The notes under the pieces were generated by a model. The model saw only the letters and a program-made list of their open reading frames with translations. It was not told where the DNA came from and made no database searches. Position numbers and translations under genes: made by a program. A stretch of DNA of 64,000 nt from Deinococcus sp. KSM4-11. Its GTDB lineage: Bacteria; Deinococcota; Deinococci; Deinococcales; Deinococcaceae. This document shows, piece by piece, positions 57,539 to 64,000 of this stretch. Within the stretch, counting starts at the first letter, position 1, and each line of letters begins with the position of its first letter. The stretch is from NCBI RefSeq assembly GCF_004801415.1, contig NZ_SSNX01000005.1, positions 62,001-126,000 on the forward strand, read 5' to 3'.

Positions 57539-57610
57539 CGGGAAGAAGTGTAGTGCGTGGGTGTGGCGCGTGTCCGGCGGCTGTTCCCCTCCCTGTGTTG
57601 TGCTGTGTCC

Positions 57611-58171
57611 ATGCCGCGCACGCTGCATCTGATCAAACATGGCAAGCCCCGACTGATCCCCGGCATTCCTGCGCACGAGTGGGAACTGGCCGACGACGCC
57701 CTGGAGCACCTCGATGGCCTGATCGCCCGACTCTCCCCACCGCCGCACCTCATCGTGTCCAGCTTCGAGCCCAAGGCGCAGGCCACGGCGGCCGCCCTGG
57801 CCGCCACGCTGGGCGTTCCACACCGGCCGATGCATGGCCTGCATGAACAGCTCAGATACACCGCCCCCTTTCATGCCGATCCCGCCGACTTCGAGGCTGA
57901 CCTGCGCCGGTTTTTCGAACATCCGACCCAGATCGTGTCGGGCGAGGAATCGGCCGACGACGCCCGCACACGTTTCGCAAACGCCATCCAGGCCGCCCTG
58001 CACGCCAATCCGCACGACACGCTCGCCGTCGTGGCGCACGGCACGGTCATCAGCCTGCTCGTGGCGCACGCAAATCGGCTCGATCCCTGGCCCCTGTGGA
58101 GGAACTTCGGGCTGCTGGACGCTGTCACGGTGGACGTTCCCGGCCTGCGCCTGCGGGAACCAATGCGCTGA
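57611..58171 (+). CDS. Histidine phosphatase superfamily protein
   Basis: A 186-residue phosphoglycerate-mutase-like phosphatase. The catalytic site reads LIKHGKP (LxKHG in place of the common LxRHG), the second His is in AVVAHGTVI, and Glu in HEQLR. TGTGCT lies 6 nt upstream of ATG 57611, a weak leaderless box. Substrate unknown. Confidence 0.82.
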   Translation: MPRTLHLIKHGKPRLIPGIPAHEWELADDALEHLDGLIARLSPPPHLIVSSFEPKAQATAAALAATLGVPHRPMHGLHEQLRYTAPFHADPADFEADLRRFFEHPTQIVSGEESADDARTRFANAIQAALHANPHDTLAVVAHGTVISLLVAHANRLDPWPLWRNFGLLDAVTVDVPGLRLREPMR

Positions 58172-58201
58172 ACGGCACGTACTCGCATCAGGAGGCACAA
58201 C

Positions 58202-59122
58202 ATGGGCTTTACGATCGTCGTCGTCTTTCTGGTGTTGCTCGTGATCATCACGCTGCTGGCCGGAGTCAAGAGCGTCCCGCAGGGCTACCAGTGGACCCAG
58301 GAACGCTTCGGCAAATTCCAGCGCACCCTCAAACCCGGCCTGAACCTGATCCTGCCGTACATTGACCGCATCGGCCGCAAGGTCAACATGATGGAACAGG
58401 TCATGGACGTCCCCAGCCAGGAGATCATCACCAAGGACAACGCCCTGGTCACGGTGGACGGCGTGGTGTTCTACCAGGTGCTGGACGCCGCCAAGGCCAG
58501 CTACGAGGTCGGCAACCTGCAGCAGGCCACCCTGAACCTCACCATGACCAACATCCGCACTGTGATGGGCTCGATGGATCTCGACGAACTTCTGAGCAAC
58601 CGCGACCAGATCAACGCCCGCCTGCTGGCCGTGGTCGATGAGGCGACCGAGCCATGGGGAGTGAAGGTCACGCGCATCGAGGTCAAGGACATCAAGCCGC
58701 CGGCCGATCTGGTCGCCAGCATGGCCCGCCAGATGAAGGCCGAACGCGAGAAGCGCGCCAACATCCTCGACGCCGAGGGGTTCCGGCAGGCCGCGATCCT
58801 GAAGGCCGAGGGCGAGAAGCAGGCCGAGATCCTGAACGCCGAGGGCGCGCGGCAGGCCGCGTTCCTCCAGGCCGAGGCGCGTGAGCGCGCCGCCCAGGCC
58901 GAGGCCGCCGCGACCCGCATGGTCAGCGAGGCGATTGCCGCCGGGAACGTGCAGGCCATCAACTACTTCGTCGCGCAGAAATACGTCGATGCGCTCGCGC
59001 AGTTCGCCACGTCGCCCAACCAGAAGACCCTAATCCTTCCCATGGAGGCGACCGCCATCCTGGGCAGCCTCCAAGGCATCGCGGCCGTGGCGCAGGAAGC
59101 CTTCGGCGGACGGAAGGACTGA
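58202..59122 (+). CDS. SPFH/band-7 (stomatin-like, QmcA-type) membrane protein
   Basis: A 306-residue protein: one N-terminal membrane anchor ([19 protein letters not shown]), then a band-7 domain with [39 protein letters not shown] and [16 protein letters not shown] long charged coiled coil (AERDKRANI-type) follows. Such proteins form ring-like scaffolds at the membrane. AGGAGG precedes ATG 58202. NfeD is encoded 4 nt downstream, the usual operon partner. Confidence 0.93.
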   Translation: MGFTIVVVFLVLLVIITLLAGVKSVPQGYQWTQERFGKFQRTLKPGLNLILPYIDRIGRKVNMMEQVMDVPSQEIITKDNALVTVDGVVFYQVLDAAKASYEVGNLQQATLNLTMTNIRTVMGSMDLDELLSNRDQINARLLAVVDEATEPWGVKVTRIEVKDIKPPADLVASMARQMKAEREKRANILDAEGFRQAAILKAEGEKQAEILNAEGARQAAFLQAEARERAAQAEAAATRMVSEAIAAGNVQAINYFVAQKYVDALAQFATSPNQKTLILPMEATAILGSLQGIAAVAQEAFGGRKD

Positions 59123-59126
59123 GGCC

Positions 59127-59618
59127 ATGGACCTGTGGCCCACCCTCAGCCGTGTGCAGCCCTGGCACTGGTGGGTGCTGGGGGCCGCACTCCTGATTCT
59201 GGAAGTGCTCGCGCCCGGCGTGTTCTTCGTGTGGCTGGCATTGAGCGCCTTCGCGCTCGGTCTCGTGGTGTTCGTGCTGCCCATTCCCGTGACCGTGCAA
59301 CTGCTGCTGTTCGCCATCTTCAGCGTGGCCAGCGTGCTGATCGGGCGGCGCTACGTGGGACGTCTCGCGCTGGGCGGCACGGAGGGCGAGGAGATGAACC
59401 AGGGCTCCAGCCGCCTGGTGGGCCGCACCGTGACCGTCACGACCGCCATCCACAACGGCACCGGCCGGGTGCGGGTGGGCGACAGCGACTGGCGCGCCAC
59501 CGGCCCCGACACGCCGGTGGGTGCGGACGTCCTGATCGTCGCGGCCGACGGCAGTACCCTGATCGTGCGGGAAATCAGCGGCTCCTGGGTCGAAGGGCCA
59601 GGGCGCACCTCGGCCTGA
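59127..59618 (+). CDS. NfeD family membrane protein
   Basis: A 163-residue protein with two to three hydrophobic helices (WWVLGAALLILEVLAPGVFF; SAFALGLVVFVLP) and a C-terminal OB-fold: GRTVTVTTAIHNGTGRVRVG and GADVLIVAADGSTLIV. NfeD partners with SPFH proteins, as in this two-gene operon. Confidence 0.9.
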   Translation: MDLWPTLSRVQPWHWWVLGAALLILEVLAPGVFFVWLALSAFALGLVVFVLPIPVTVQLLLFAIFSVASVLIGRRYVGRLALGGTEGEEMNQGSSRLVGRTVTVTTAIHNGTGRVRVGDSDWRATGPDTPVGADVLIVAADGSTLIVREISGSWVEGPGRTSA

Positions 59619-59642
59619 AAACACTGTTCCAGGAGAACGCAG

Positions 59643-59672
59643 AAAGCCCCCGCCAACGCTGGCGGGGGCTTT
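59643..59672. terminator. Bidirectional terminator
   Basis: AAAGCCCCCGCCA and its complement form a perfect 13-bp stem with loop ACGC. T-runs occur in both directions, serving nfeD and rpsI. Confidence 0.9.
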
Positions 59673-59684
59673 GAAGTGGGCAGA

Positions 59685-60086
59685 TCAGCGCTTGCTGAAC
59701 TGCGGGGCCTTGCGGGCCTTCTTCAGGCCGTACTTCTTGCGTTCCACTTCGCGGGAATCGCGGGTCAGGAGGCCCTTGGGCTTCATCATCGGGCGGAAGT
59801 CCGGGTTGACTTTCAGCAGCGCGCGGGCAATGCCGAGCTTGATGGCGTCGGCCTGACCGGTCGGGCCGCCACCGGCCACGGTGATCACGGCATCGTAACG
59901 GCCGGCGGTGCCGGTCTCACGGAAGGCCTGGAGGGCGTGCACGGCGCGGAGCAGACCACGGAAGTAGGTCTGGAATTCCTTGCCGTTCACGACGATCTTG
60001 CCTTCGCCAGGGCGGAGGAACACGCGGGCCACGGCGGTCTTGCGGCGGCCGGTGCCGTAGAACTGTTCGGGTTGCTGGATCGCCAT
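59685..60086 (-). CDS. rpsI: 30S ribosomal protein S9
   Basis: A 133-residue S9: [59 protein letters not shown] and the C-terminal SKR that reaches P-site tRNA. GAGGT lies 9 nt before the ATG. Two nt downstream of rplM. Confidence 0.98.
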   Translation of the reverse strand: MAIQQPEQFYGTGRRKTAVARVFLRPGEGKIVVNGKEFQTYFRGLLRAVHALQAFRETGTAGRYDAVITVAGGGPTGQADAIKLGIARALLKVNPDFRPMMKPKGLLTRDSREVERKKYGLKKARKAPQFSKR

Positions 60087-60088
60087 GA

Positions 60089-60514
60089 TTATTTGACCTC
60101 GAGCGTCTGGGGCTGCTGGGCGGAGTGCGGGTGCTGTTCGCCGGGGTACACCTTCAGGCGGCTGTGCATGGCCCGGCCCTGACGGCCCTTAGGCAGCATG
60201 CCGAACACGGCGTGCTCGATCACGCGCTCGGGGTGCTTCTTCAGCGCCTCGCGGGCGGTTTCGGTCTTCAGGCCACCCTGGTAGCCGGTGTAGCGGGTGT
60301 ACACCTTGCCGTCCAGCTTGTTCCCGGTCAGCGCGACCTGCTGGGCGTTCACGACCACCACGAAATCACCCTGGATGATGTTCGGGGTGAAGTCCGGGCG
60401 GTGCTTGCCACGAATACGGCTCGCGATCAGCGTCGCCAGACGGCCCAGGGGCACGTCCTTCGCGTCCACCACGACCCAGTTCTGCTCGTCATTGTTGGGA
60501 ATGTAGGTTTTCAC
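60089..60514 (-). CDS. rplM: 50S ribosomal protein L13
   Basis: A 141-residue L13 with [31 protein letters not shown] and [20 protein letters not shown]. The start is GTG 60514 with GGAG 7 nt upstream. First gene of the conserved rplM-rpsI operon. Confidence 0.97.
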   Translation of the reverse strand: MKTYIPNNDEQNWVVVDAKDVPLGRLATLIASRIRGKHRPDFTPNIIQGDFVVVVNAQQVALTGNKLDGKVYTRYTGYQGGLKTETAREALKKHPERVIEHAVFGMLPKGRQGRAMHSRLKVYPGEQHPHSAQQPQTLEVK

Positions 60515-60587
60515 CGCAGTACTCCATGAAGAAGGGGATTTGGCTGTGACACGCCCCGCGCTGTCAGGGGGAAAGCATCGTGCGTGT

Positions 60588-60602
60588 CCGGGAGCCTCCC
60601 GG
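60588..60602 (-). promoter_or_regulatory. Hairpin in the rplM leader
   Basis: CCGGGA and TCCCGG form a 6-bp GC-rich stem with a 3-nt loop, in the roughly 120-nt leader. It could be an autoregulatory element; no known L13 leader motif was matched. Confidence 0.4.
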
Positions 60603-60639
60603 TCATCTCGGCTCTACCAAGCACGAGACACTAAACGCA

Positions 60640-60669
60640 AAGGTATCAGATTGGGGGGTGCGAGGGCAA
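60640..60669 (-). promoter_or_regulatory. Promoter TTGCCC-18 bp-TACCTT of rplM-rpsI
   Basis: On the minus strand TTGCCC (60664-60669) and TACCTT (60640-60645) are 18 bp apart. The leader before rplM is about 120 nt. The -35 box overlaps nothing coding on this strand. Confidence 0.65.
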
Positions 60670-60672
60670 GGG

Positions 60673-61200
60673 TCACTCGGCGGGATCGGGAACTTGTCTG
60701 AGACGGTTGGCTATGAGTTTCCAGTTGTCTTCAAATGCCTCAATCTGACTTATCGACAATCTGCAATCGAAAGACTTAGGGTTGCGTGGCCTGACCCAGG
60801 CTCTCTCTTCCATATAAGTGATATAAGACTCGGCAAGTATTTTTTGCAGCACGGTCTTATCGAGGATGAAAAACCGATCATTTGAAGAGCTATTGGATTT
60901 CAGTGAGATAAAGACGTAGATGAGTTGTGGGTGGGTGATTGCCTTGAAGCCTCTGCTCCTCTGCTTCCCCTTGGAGACGGACAGCTCAAGCCAAAGATCG
61001 GCACTGGAGCGCCACTGTTCACTGTTAGATGCCTTGACCTGAATTGGTAGCGTTCTGCCCTCCTCATCAGCGGCCAAAACGTCAAAGGCGGGCACGTTGC
61101 CGGAGAATGGTGTAGCTATGAGGCCTCGCCTACCGAGCTCTGCACACACGAGAAACTCTCCAATCTGCCCTGTCAGTTTGTTGGCTCGACCAGTCGGCAT
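60673..61200 (-). CDS. PD-(D/E)XK-like nuclease-fold hypothetical protein
   Basis: A 175-residue protein whose N-terminal half reads as a restriction-endonuclease-like fold. GQIGEFLVCAELGRRGL holds the early Glu, FDVLAADEEGRTLPIQVKAS gives Asp-(about 11)-Gln-x-Lys, a recognised PD-(D/E)XK variant. The second half is not recognised. No partner methylase is next to it, so it may be a solitary nuclease, a DUF4365-type protein or a defence remnant. ATG 61200 follows TAATCT by 6 nt. AT-richer than its neighbours. Confidence 0.7.
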   Translation of the reverse strand: MPTGRANKLTGQIGEFLVCAELGRRGLIATPFSGNVPAFDVLAADEEGRTLPIQVKASNSEQWRSSADLWLELSVSKGKQRSRGFKAITHPQLIYVFISLKSNSSSNDRFFILDKTVLQKILAESYITYMEERAWVRPRNPKSFDCRLSISQIEAFEDNWKLIANRLRQVPDPAE

Positions 61201-61206
61201 ATTCTC

Positions 61207-61212
61207 AGATTA
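61207..61212 (-). promoter_or_regulatory. -10 box TAATCT overlapping the stop codon of the fusion gene
   Basis: TAATCT is 6 nt upstream of ATG 61200. Its TAA is the stop codon of the gene ending at 61210. Confidence 0.6.
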
Positions 61213-64000
61213 GTTCTTAGTGTGACGTGCTAGTGCCGATGTTGGTGCATTGACCTTACCCCTATGCATGCCCCGCAGGAACGGCTCCTCGATATGCCGG
61301 TAGCTGAGGTTCGCCGCCCAGTACGCCAGCCCCAGTCCGGTCGCGCTGGTCAGCGCCCACGCACCGAGGCTGTCCATGCCGAAGTACACGAAGTGCGGGT
61401 TGTGCAGCAGGCGGATCAGCTCGAGGATCAGGTAGTGCCAGATGTACAGGCCGAAGCTCAGGCGGGCGGTGGTTCGCAGGGGCCGGTCGAGCCACGCGCC
61501 GAGCACGCGGGTGAAGGGCAACGTGGCGAGCAGCGCGGCAACCAGCAGCGGGAAGGTCGGGTAGAAGTACGGCTGGCGACCCAGGCTGAAACTGAACTCC
61601 GGCGCGTGCCGGGTGGTGAACAGCAGGCCGATGATCCCGGCGATCAGGCCGAGGCCCAGCACATCGTTCCAGACCCGGATCGTGCGGCCCGCGCGGGTAC
61701 GCCACGCGATCACGCCGGCCGCCAGGACGCCCAGCAGGTAATGGCCGTACAGCCCGATGGGGTTGTAGTTTGGCACCCAGTACTTGCTGCCGCCGGTGAT
61801 GCCGTACTGCCACCCGCGCCCCTCCGAGTCCGGGATCAGGTGCGTCAGAATCCACTGGTGGGCCAGGAGGGTCACGGCCAGTACGCCCAGCCACCAGCCG
61901 AAGGCCAGCGCCGGATGCCGCCGCTTTACGGCGAACAGGCCGAGCATCCCGATGGGCAGCAGGACGTAGCACAGCACCTCGAAGCCGATGCTCCACAGCG
62001 GGCCGTTCAGGTCGGCGGGAAAGAAGGTCAGCCAGTGCAGCGCGGAGGTGAAGGTGGCGGCGCTCAGGGCGCGCAGGTAGGGATGCACGGCGTCCGGCAC
62101 GAGAGCCAGGGTCAGCAGCAGGCTCACGCCCAGGCTGGCCCAGAAGCCGGGCGCGATGCGCAGGAAGCGGCGGCGGGTGTACTCGCGCAGCGAGGGACGT
62201 TCCCGCCCGGCCAGGTAGCGTCGCCAGAAGGGCAGCGACAGCAGCAGGCCCGACAGCACGAAGAATGCGCTCACACCGACCGCGCCGCTCATCACGTACG
62301 ACTGGAGTTCCCGGATGACCGGGGGCTGCACGTTCCCGTTCAGGCGCTGCGAGAGGTGGTGGCAGATGACCATCAGGCACGCGACGGCGCGCACCGCATC
62401 TGCGCCGGGCAGGGCACCGTCGGACGGGGTCGTGGCCCGGGGAGCGGCTGCACCCGTGCCCCCGGACGTGATGTTCAGGCCACGGGCGATCTGCGCGGCG
62501 GCCAGGATGAACAGCAGCAGCGTGGGCAGGGTCGCGGCGGCCGCTCCGACCGACAGCGCCCCGCCCGTGACGAGGCTCAGGGCCTGTGACACCAGCCGGT
62601 GGGTGGGATCGTGCAGGATGGCCAGGGCGTTCAGACTGTCCCCCCACTGCGCAATGAAGGTCAGCAGGAAGACCGTGACCATGACGGGCCGCGCGACTGG
62701 CAGCACGATCCGCGTCAGGATGGCCGGGGTGCGCGCGCCGTCGATCCGGGCCGCCTCCAGCACGCTGCGTGGCACGGCAGCCTGGAGGTACTGCCGGGTC
62801 AGGAAGATGCCGATGGCGCTCGCCAGCGCGGGCACCCACAGCGCGCGGGGCTGCTCGACCCAGCCGAGCAGGCCCATGGTGAGCACGGTGGGAATCAGGT
62901 TCGTGAGGCTGGGGAACAGCATGACGCCCAGCACCACGGCGTACAGCGGGCGCTTGTGTGCAAAGTCCAGGTGTGCGAAGGCGTACCCAGCGAGCAGGGA
63001 GGTGAGGGTCGCCCCGATGCCCGCCAGCGTGGCGATGTACACCGAGTTCCAGACGTTCCGCCAGAAATCCGGGAGCTGCGAGAGCAGGTCGGCGTAGTTG
63101 CTGCTCAGGCTGTCCCCGACGTTCAGCAGGAAGTCCGGATAGGGATGGGTGGCGTTCAGCAGCAGCGCGGCGGCGGGCAGCACCGCTGAGAGCAGGGCCA
63201 GGGCGATGAGCAGCTTCAGTGCGGCAGCGGGCGCGGGTGCAAGGTGGGTTGGCGTGTCGTCTCCCGCCGCGTCGCCGGCCGTATCGAGTTCCGTGAAGTG
63301 CCGCCCGATCAGCGCGTACAGCACGCCCACGACCAGGGCGATGCCCGCGAAGTACACCCAGGTCTGTCCGGCCGCCAGGCCACCGTCGAAGTCCCAGAAA
63401 CTGGTGCGGATCACGTACTCGGGAATGGTCATGGTGGCGTAACTGATGGGCGCGCTGGGATTCCACACGCTGGTCTGCGTGGCCGCCAGGAAACTCAGGG
63501 TGAAGGCCACGAACATCATGGGCCGCACCAGGGGCAGCGTGATGCGCCGGAACTGCGTCCAGAGCCCCGCGCCGTCCACCTGCGCGGCCTCATACAGTTG
63601 CTGGGGAATGGCGTTCAGGGCCATCAGGTACAGCAGGACGTTCCAGCCGACTCCGTTCCATGCCACATTGAAGGCCCGCTCAGCACTGACCGAATCGAGC
63701 GAGTACGGCAGGGCGTCCGACAGGACGTGCAGGGCCGGGACCGCCTGAACCCCAGCGTACAGGGCGGTGTACAGGTCTCCCAGAGGTCGCCAGAGGATGG
63801 TGAACAGCAGCGCCAGCACCGGCCCGGTCGCCAGAGGCGAGGCCACGTACGGCAGGAACAGCACGGTGCCCAGCACGCCCTGAAGGCGGCGAAAGGTCAG
63901 GTGGAGCGCGAAAGCGAGCGGCAGGGCGGCCACGTGCTGCATGACGGCACTTTTCAGGGCGGTGCCCAGGGTGCGGAGCAGGGCCGGCCAGTACGCCGGA
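61210..64000 (-). CDS. Fusion: two ABC sugar-permease domains joined to an acyltransferase-3 domain, 5'-truncated
   Basis: One uninterrupted frame of at least 929 codons runs off the window. Numbering from the ATG at 63942, residues 1-215 are a MalF/UgpA-type permease with coupling loop EAAQVDGAGLWTQF (Glu 118). Residues 240-495 are a MalG/UgpE-type permease with EAARIDGARTPAIL (Glu 396). Residues about 511-895 are an OafA-type acyltransferase-3: ADAVRAVACLMVICHHL, TRRRFLRIAPGFW, NGPLWSIGFEVLCYV and RHIEEPFLR. Linkers are Ala/Pro/Thr/Gly-rich. The frame is open upstream of 63942 too, so the true N-terminus lies outside. A frameshift is not needed. The ligand is unknown. Confidence 0.85.
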   Translation of the reverse strand, partial: PAYWPALLRTLGTALKSAVMQHVAALPLAFALHLTFRRLQGVLGTVLFLPYVASPLATGPVLALLFTILWRPLGDLYTALYAGVQAVPALHVLSDALPYSLDSVSAERAFNVAWNGVGWNVLLYLMALNAIPQQLYEAAQVDGAGLWTQFRRITLPLVRPMMFVAFTLSFLAATQTSVWNPSAPISYATMTIPEYVIRTSFWDFDGGLAAGQTWVYFAGIALVVGVLYALIGRHFTELDTAGDAAGDDTPTHLAPAPAAALKLLIALALLSAVLPAAALLLNATHPYPDFLLNVGDSLSSNYADLLSQLPDFWRNVWNSVYIATLAGIGATLTSLLAGYAFAHLDFAHKRPLYAVVLGVMLFPSLTNLIPTVLTMGLLGWVEQPRALWVPALASAIGIFLTRQYLQAAVPRSVLEAARIDGARTPAILTRIVLPVARPVMVTVFLLTFIAQWGDSLNALAILHDPTHRLVSQALSLVTGGALSVGAAAATLPTLLLFILAAAQIARGLNITSGGTGAAAPRATTPSDGALPGADAVRAVACLMVICHHLSQRLNGNVQPPVIRELQSYVMSGAVGVSAFFVLSGLLLSLPFWRRYLAGRERPSLREYTRRRFLRIAPGFWASLGVSLLLTLALVPDAVHPYLRALSAATFTSALHWLTFFPADLNGPLWSIGFEVLCYVLLPIGMLGLFAVKRRHPALAFGWWLGVLAVTLLAHQWILTHLIPDSEGRGWQYGITGGSKYWVPNYNPIGLYGHYLLGVLAAGVIAWRTRAGRTIRVWNDVLGLGLIAGIIGLLFTTRHAPEFSFSLGRQPYFYPTFPLLVAALLATLPFTRVLGAWLDRPLRTTARLSFGLYIWHYLILELIRLLHNPHFVYFGMDSLGAWALTSATGLGLAYWAANLSYRHIEEPFLRGMHRGKVNAPTSALARHTKN

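Larger units (their letters stand above)
60620..61260. other. AT-richer segment in a high-GC genome
   Basis: Base composition falls to roughly half GC over the PD-(D/E)XK-like gene and the end of the adjoining fusion gene, judged by eye. Composition returns to normal beyond about 61260. Suggests recent transfer, but no repeats or transposase flank it. Confidence 0.55.

Overview
The window is about 64 kb of gene-dense, high-GC chromosomal DNA that reads as a Deinococcus species. This is inferred from the GC-rich codon use, the protein families and, most distinctively, many genes whose start codon lies 6-7 nt after a TANNNT -10 box with no ribosome binding site, i.e. leaderless transcription of the kind described for Deinococcus. 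No rRNA, insertion sequence, prophage or CRISPR array was seen. The only tRNA is tRNA-Ile(GAT). The sequence is core chromosome with a few accessory patches.

Layout. 1-9.4 kb: the end of an M3 metallopeptidase, a secreted CAP-domain protein, a 3-hydroxybutyrate dehydrogenase, a very large NTPase/TPR/BTAD regulator, and an envelope-directed run (membrane acyltransferase, transglutaminase-like protein, polysaccharide deacetylase). 9.4-20.5 kb: a MarR regulator divergent from a hydrolase across a palindrome, then a complete branched-chain-amino-acid-type ABC importer operon carrying an embedded alpha/beta hydrolase. Divergent from it lie a MetX-like acyltransferase, another hydrolase and both subunits of a 3-oxoacid CoA-transferase. 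A CBS/ACT-like protein closes the region. 20.5-30.6 kb: tandem OmpH/Skp chaperones, a stress-type flavin protein, an MFS carrier, feoABC iron uptake, an RluA pseudouridine synthase, an FMN reductase, a YjgN/M48 membrane pair and a cold shock protein. 31-44.8 kb: a gamma-carbonic-anhydrase-like protein, an SDR, a candidate small RNA, a repeat-rich von Willebrand protein, the recG operon, a drug exporter, an aldo/keto reductase, a dNTPase, tRNA-Ile, a four-CBS protein and a CPT-like kinase. 44.8-60.6 kb: an HTH/STAND regulator, lipB-lipA, a broken GNAT gene, rplS, an Rrf2 regulator with its target, an ABC ATPase, a band-7/NfeD pair and rplM-rpsI. 60.6-64 kb: an AT-richer PD-(D/E)XK-like gene and, running off the window edge, one continuous frame joining two ABC sugar permease domains to an acyltransferase-3 domain.

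How the genes work together. The importer, hydrolases, CoA-transferase and 3-hydroxybutyrate dehydrogenase could form a route for uptake and breakdown of an ester, keto-acid or hydroxybutyrate-type carbon source (inference). feoA-feoB-feoC is a ferrous iron operon with a palindrome over its promoter. lipB-lipA make lipoate. OmpH, deacetylase, acyltransferase and YjgN/M48 point to envelope maintenance. The most unusual object is the permease-permease-acyltransferase fusion at the right end. Next are the small-RNA candidate near 33.4 kb, the matched TGTAR-N9-TTACA operators at 52.9 and 53.3 kb, and the catabolic/import cluster at 14-20 kb.
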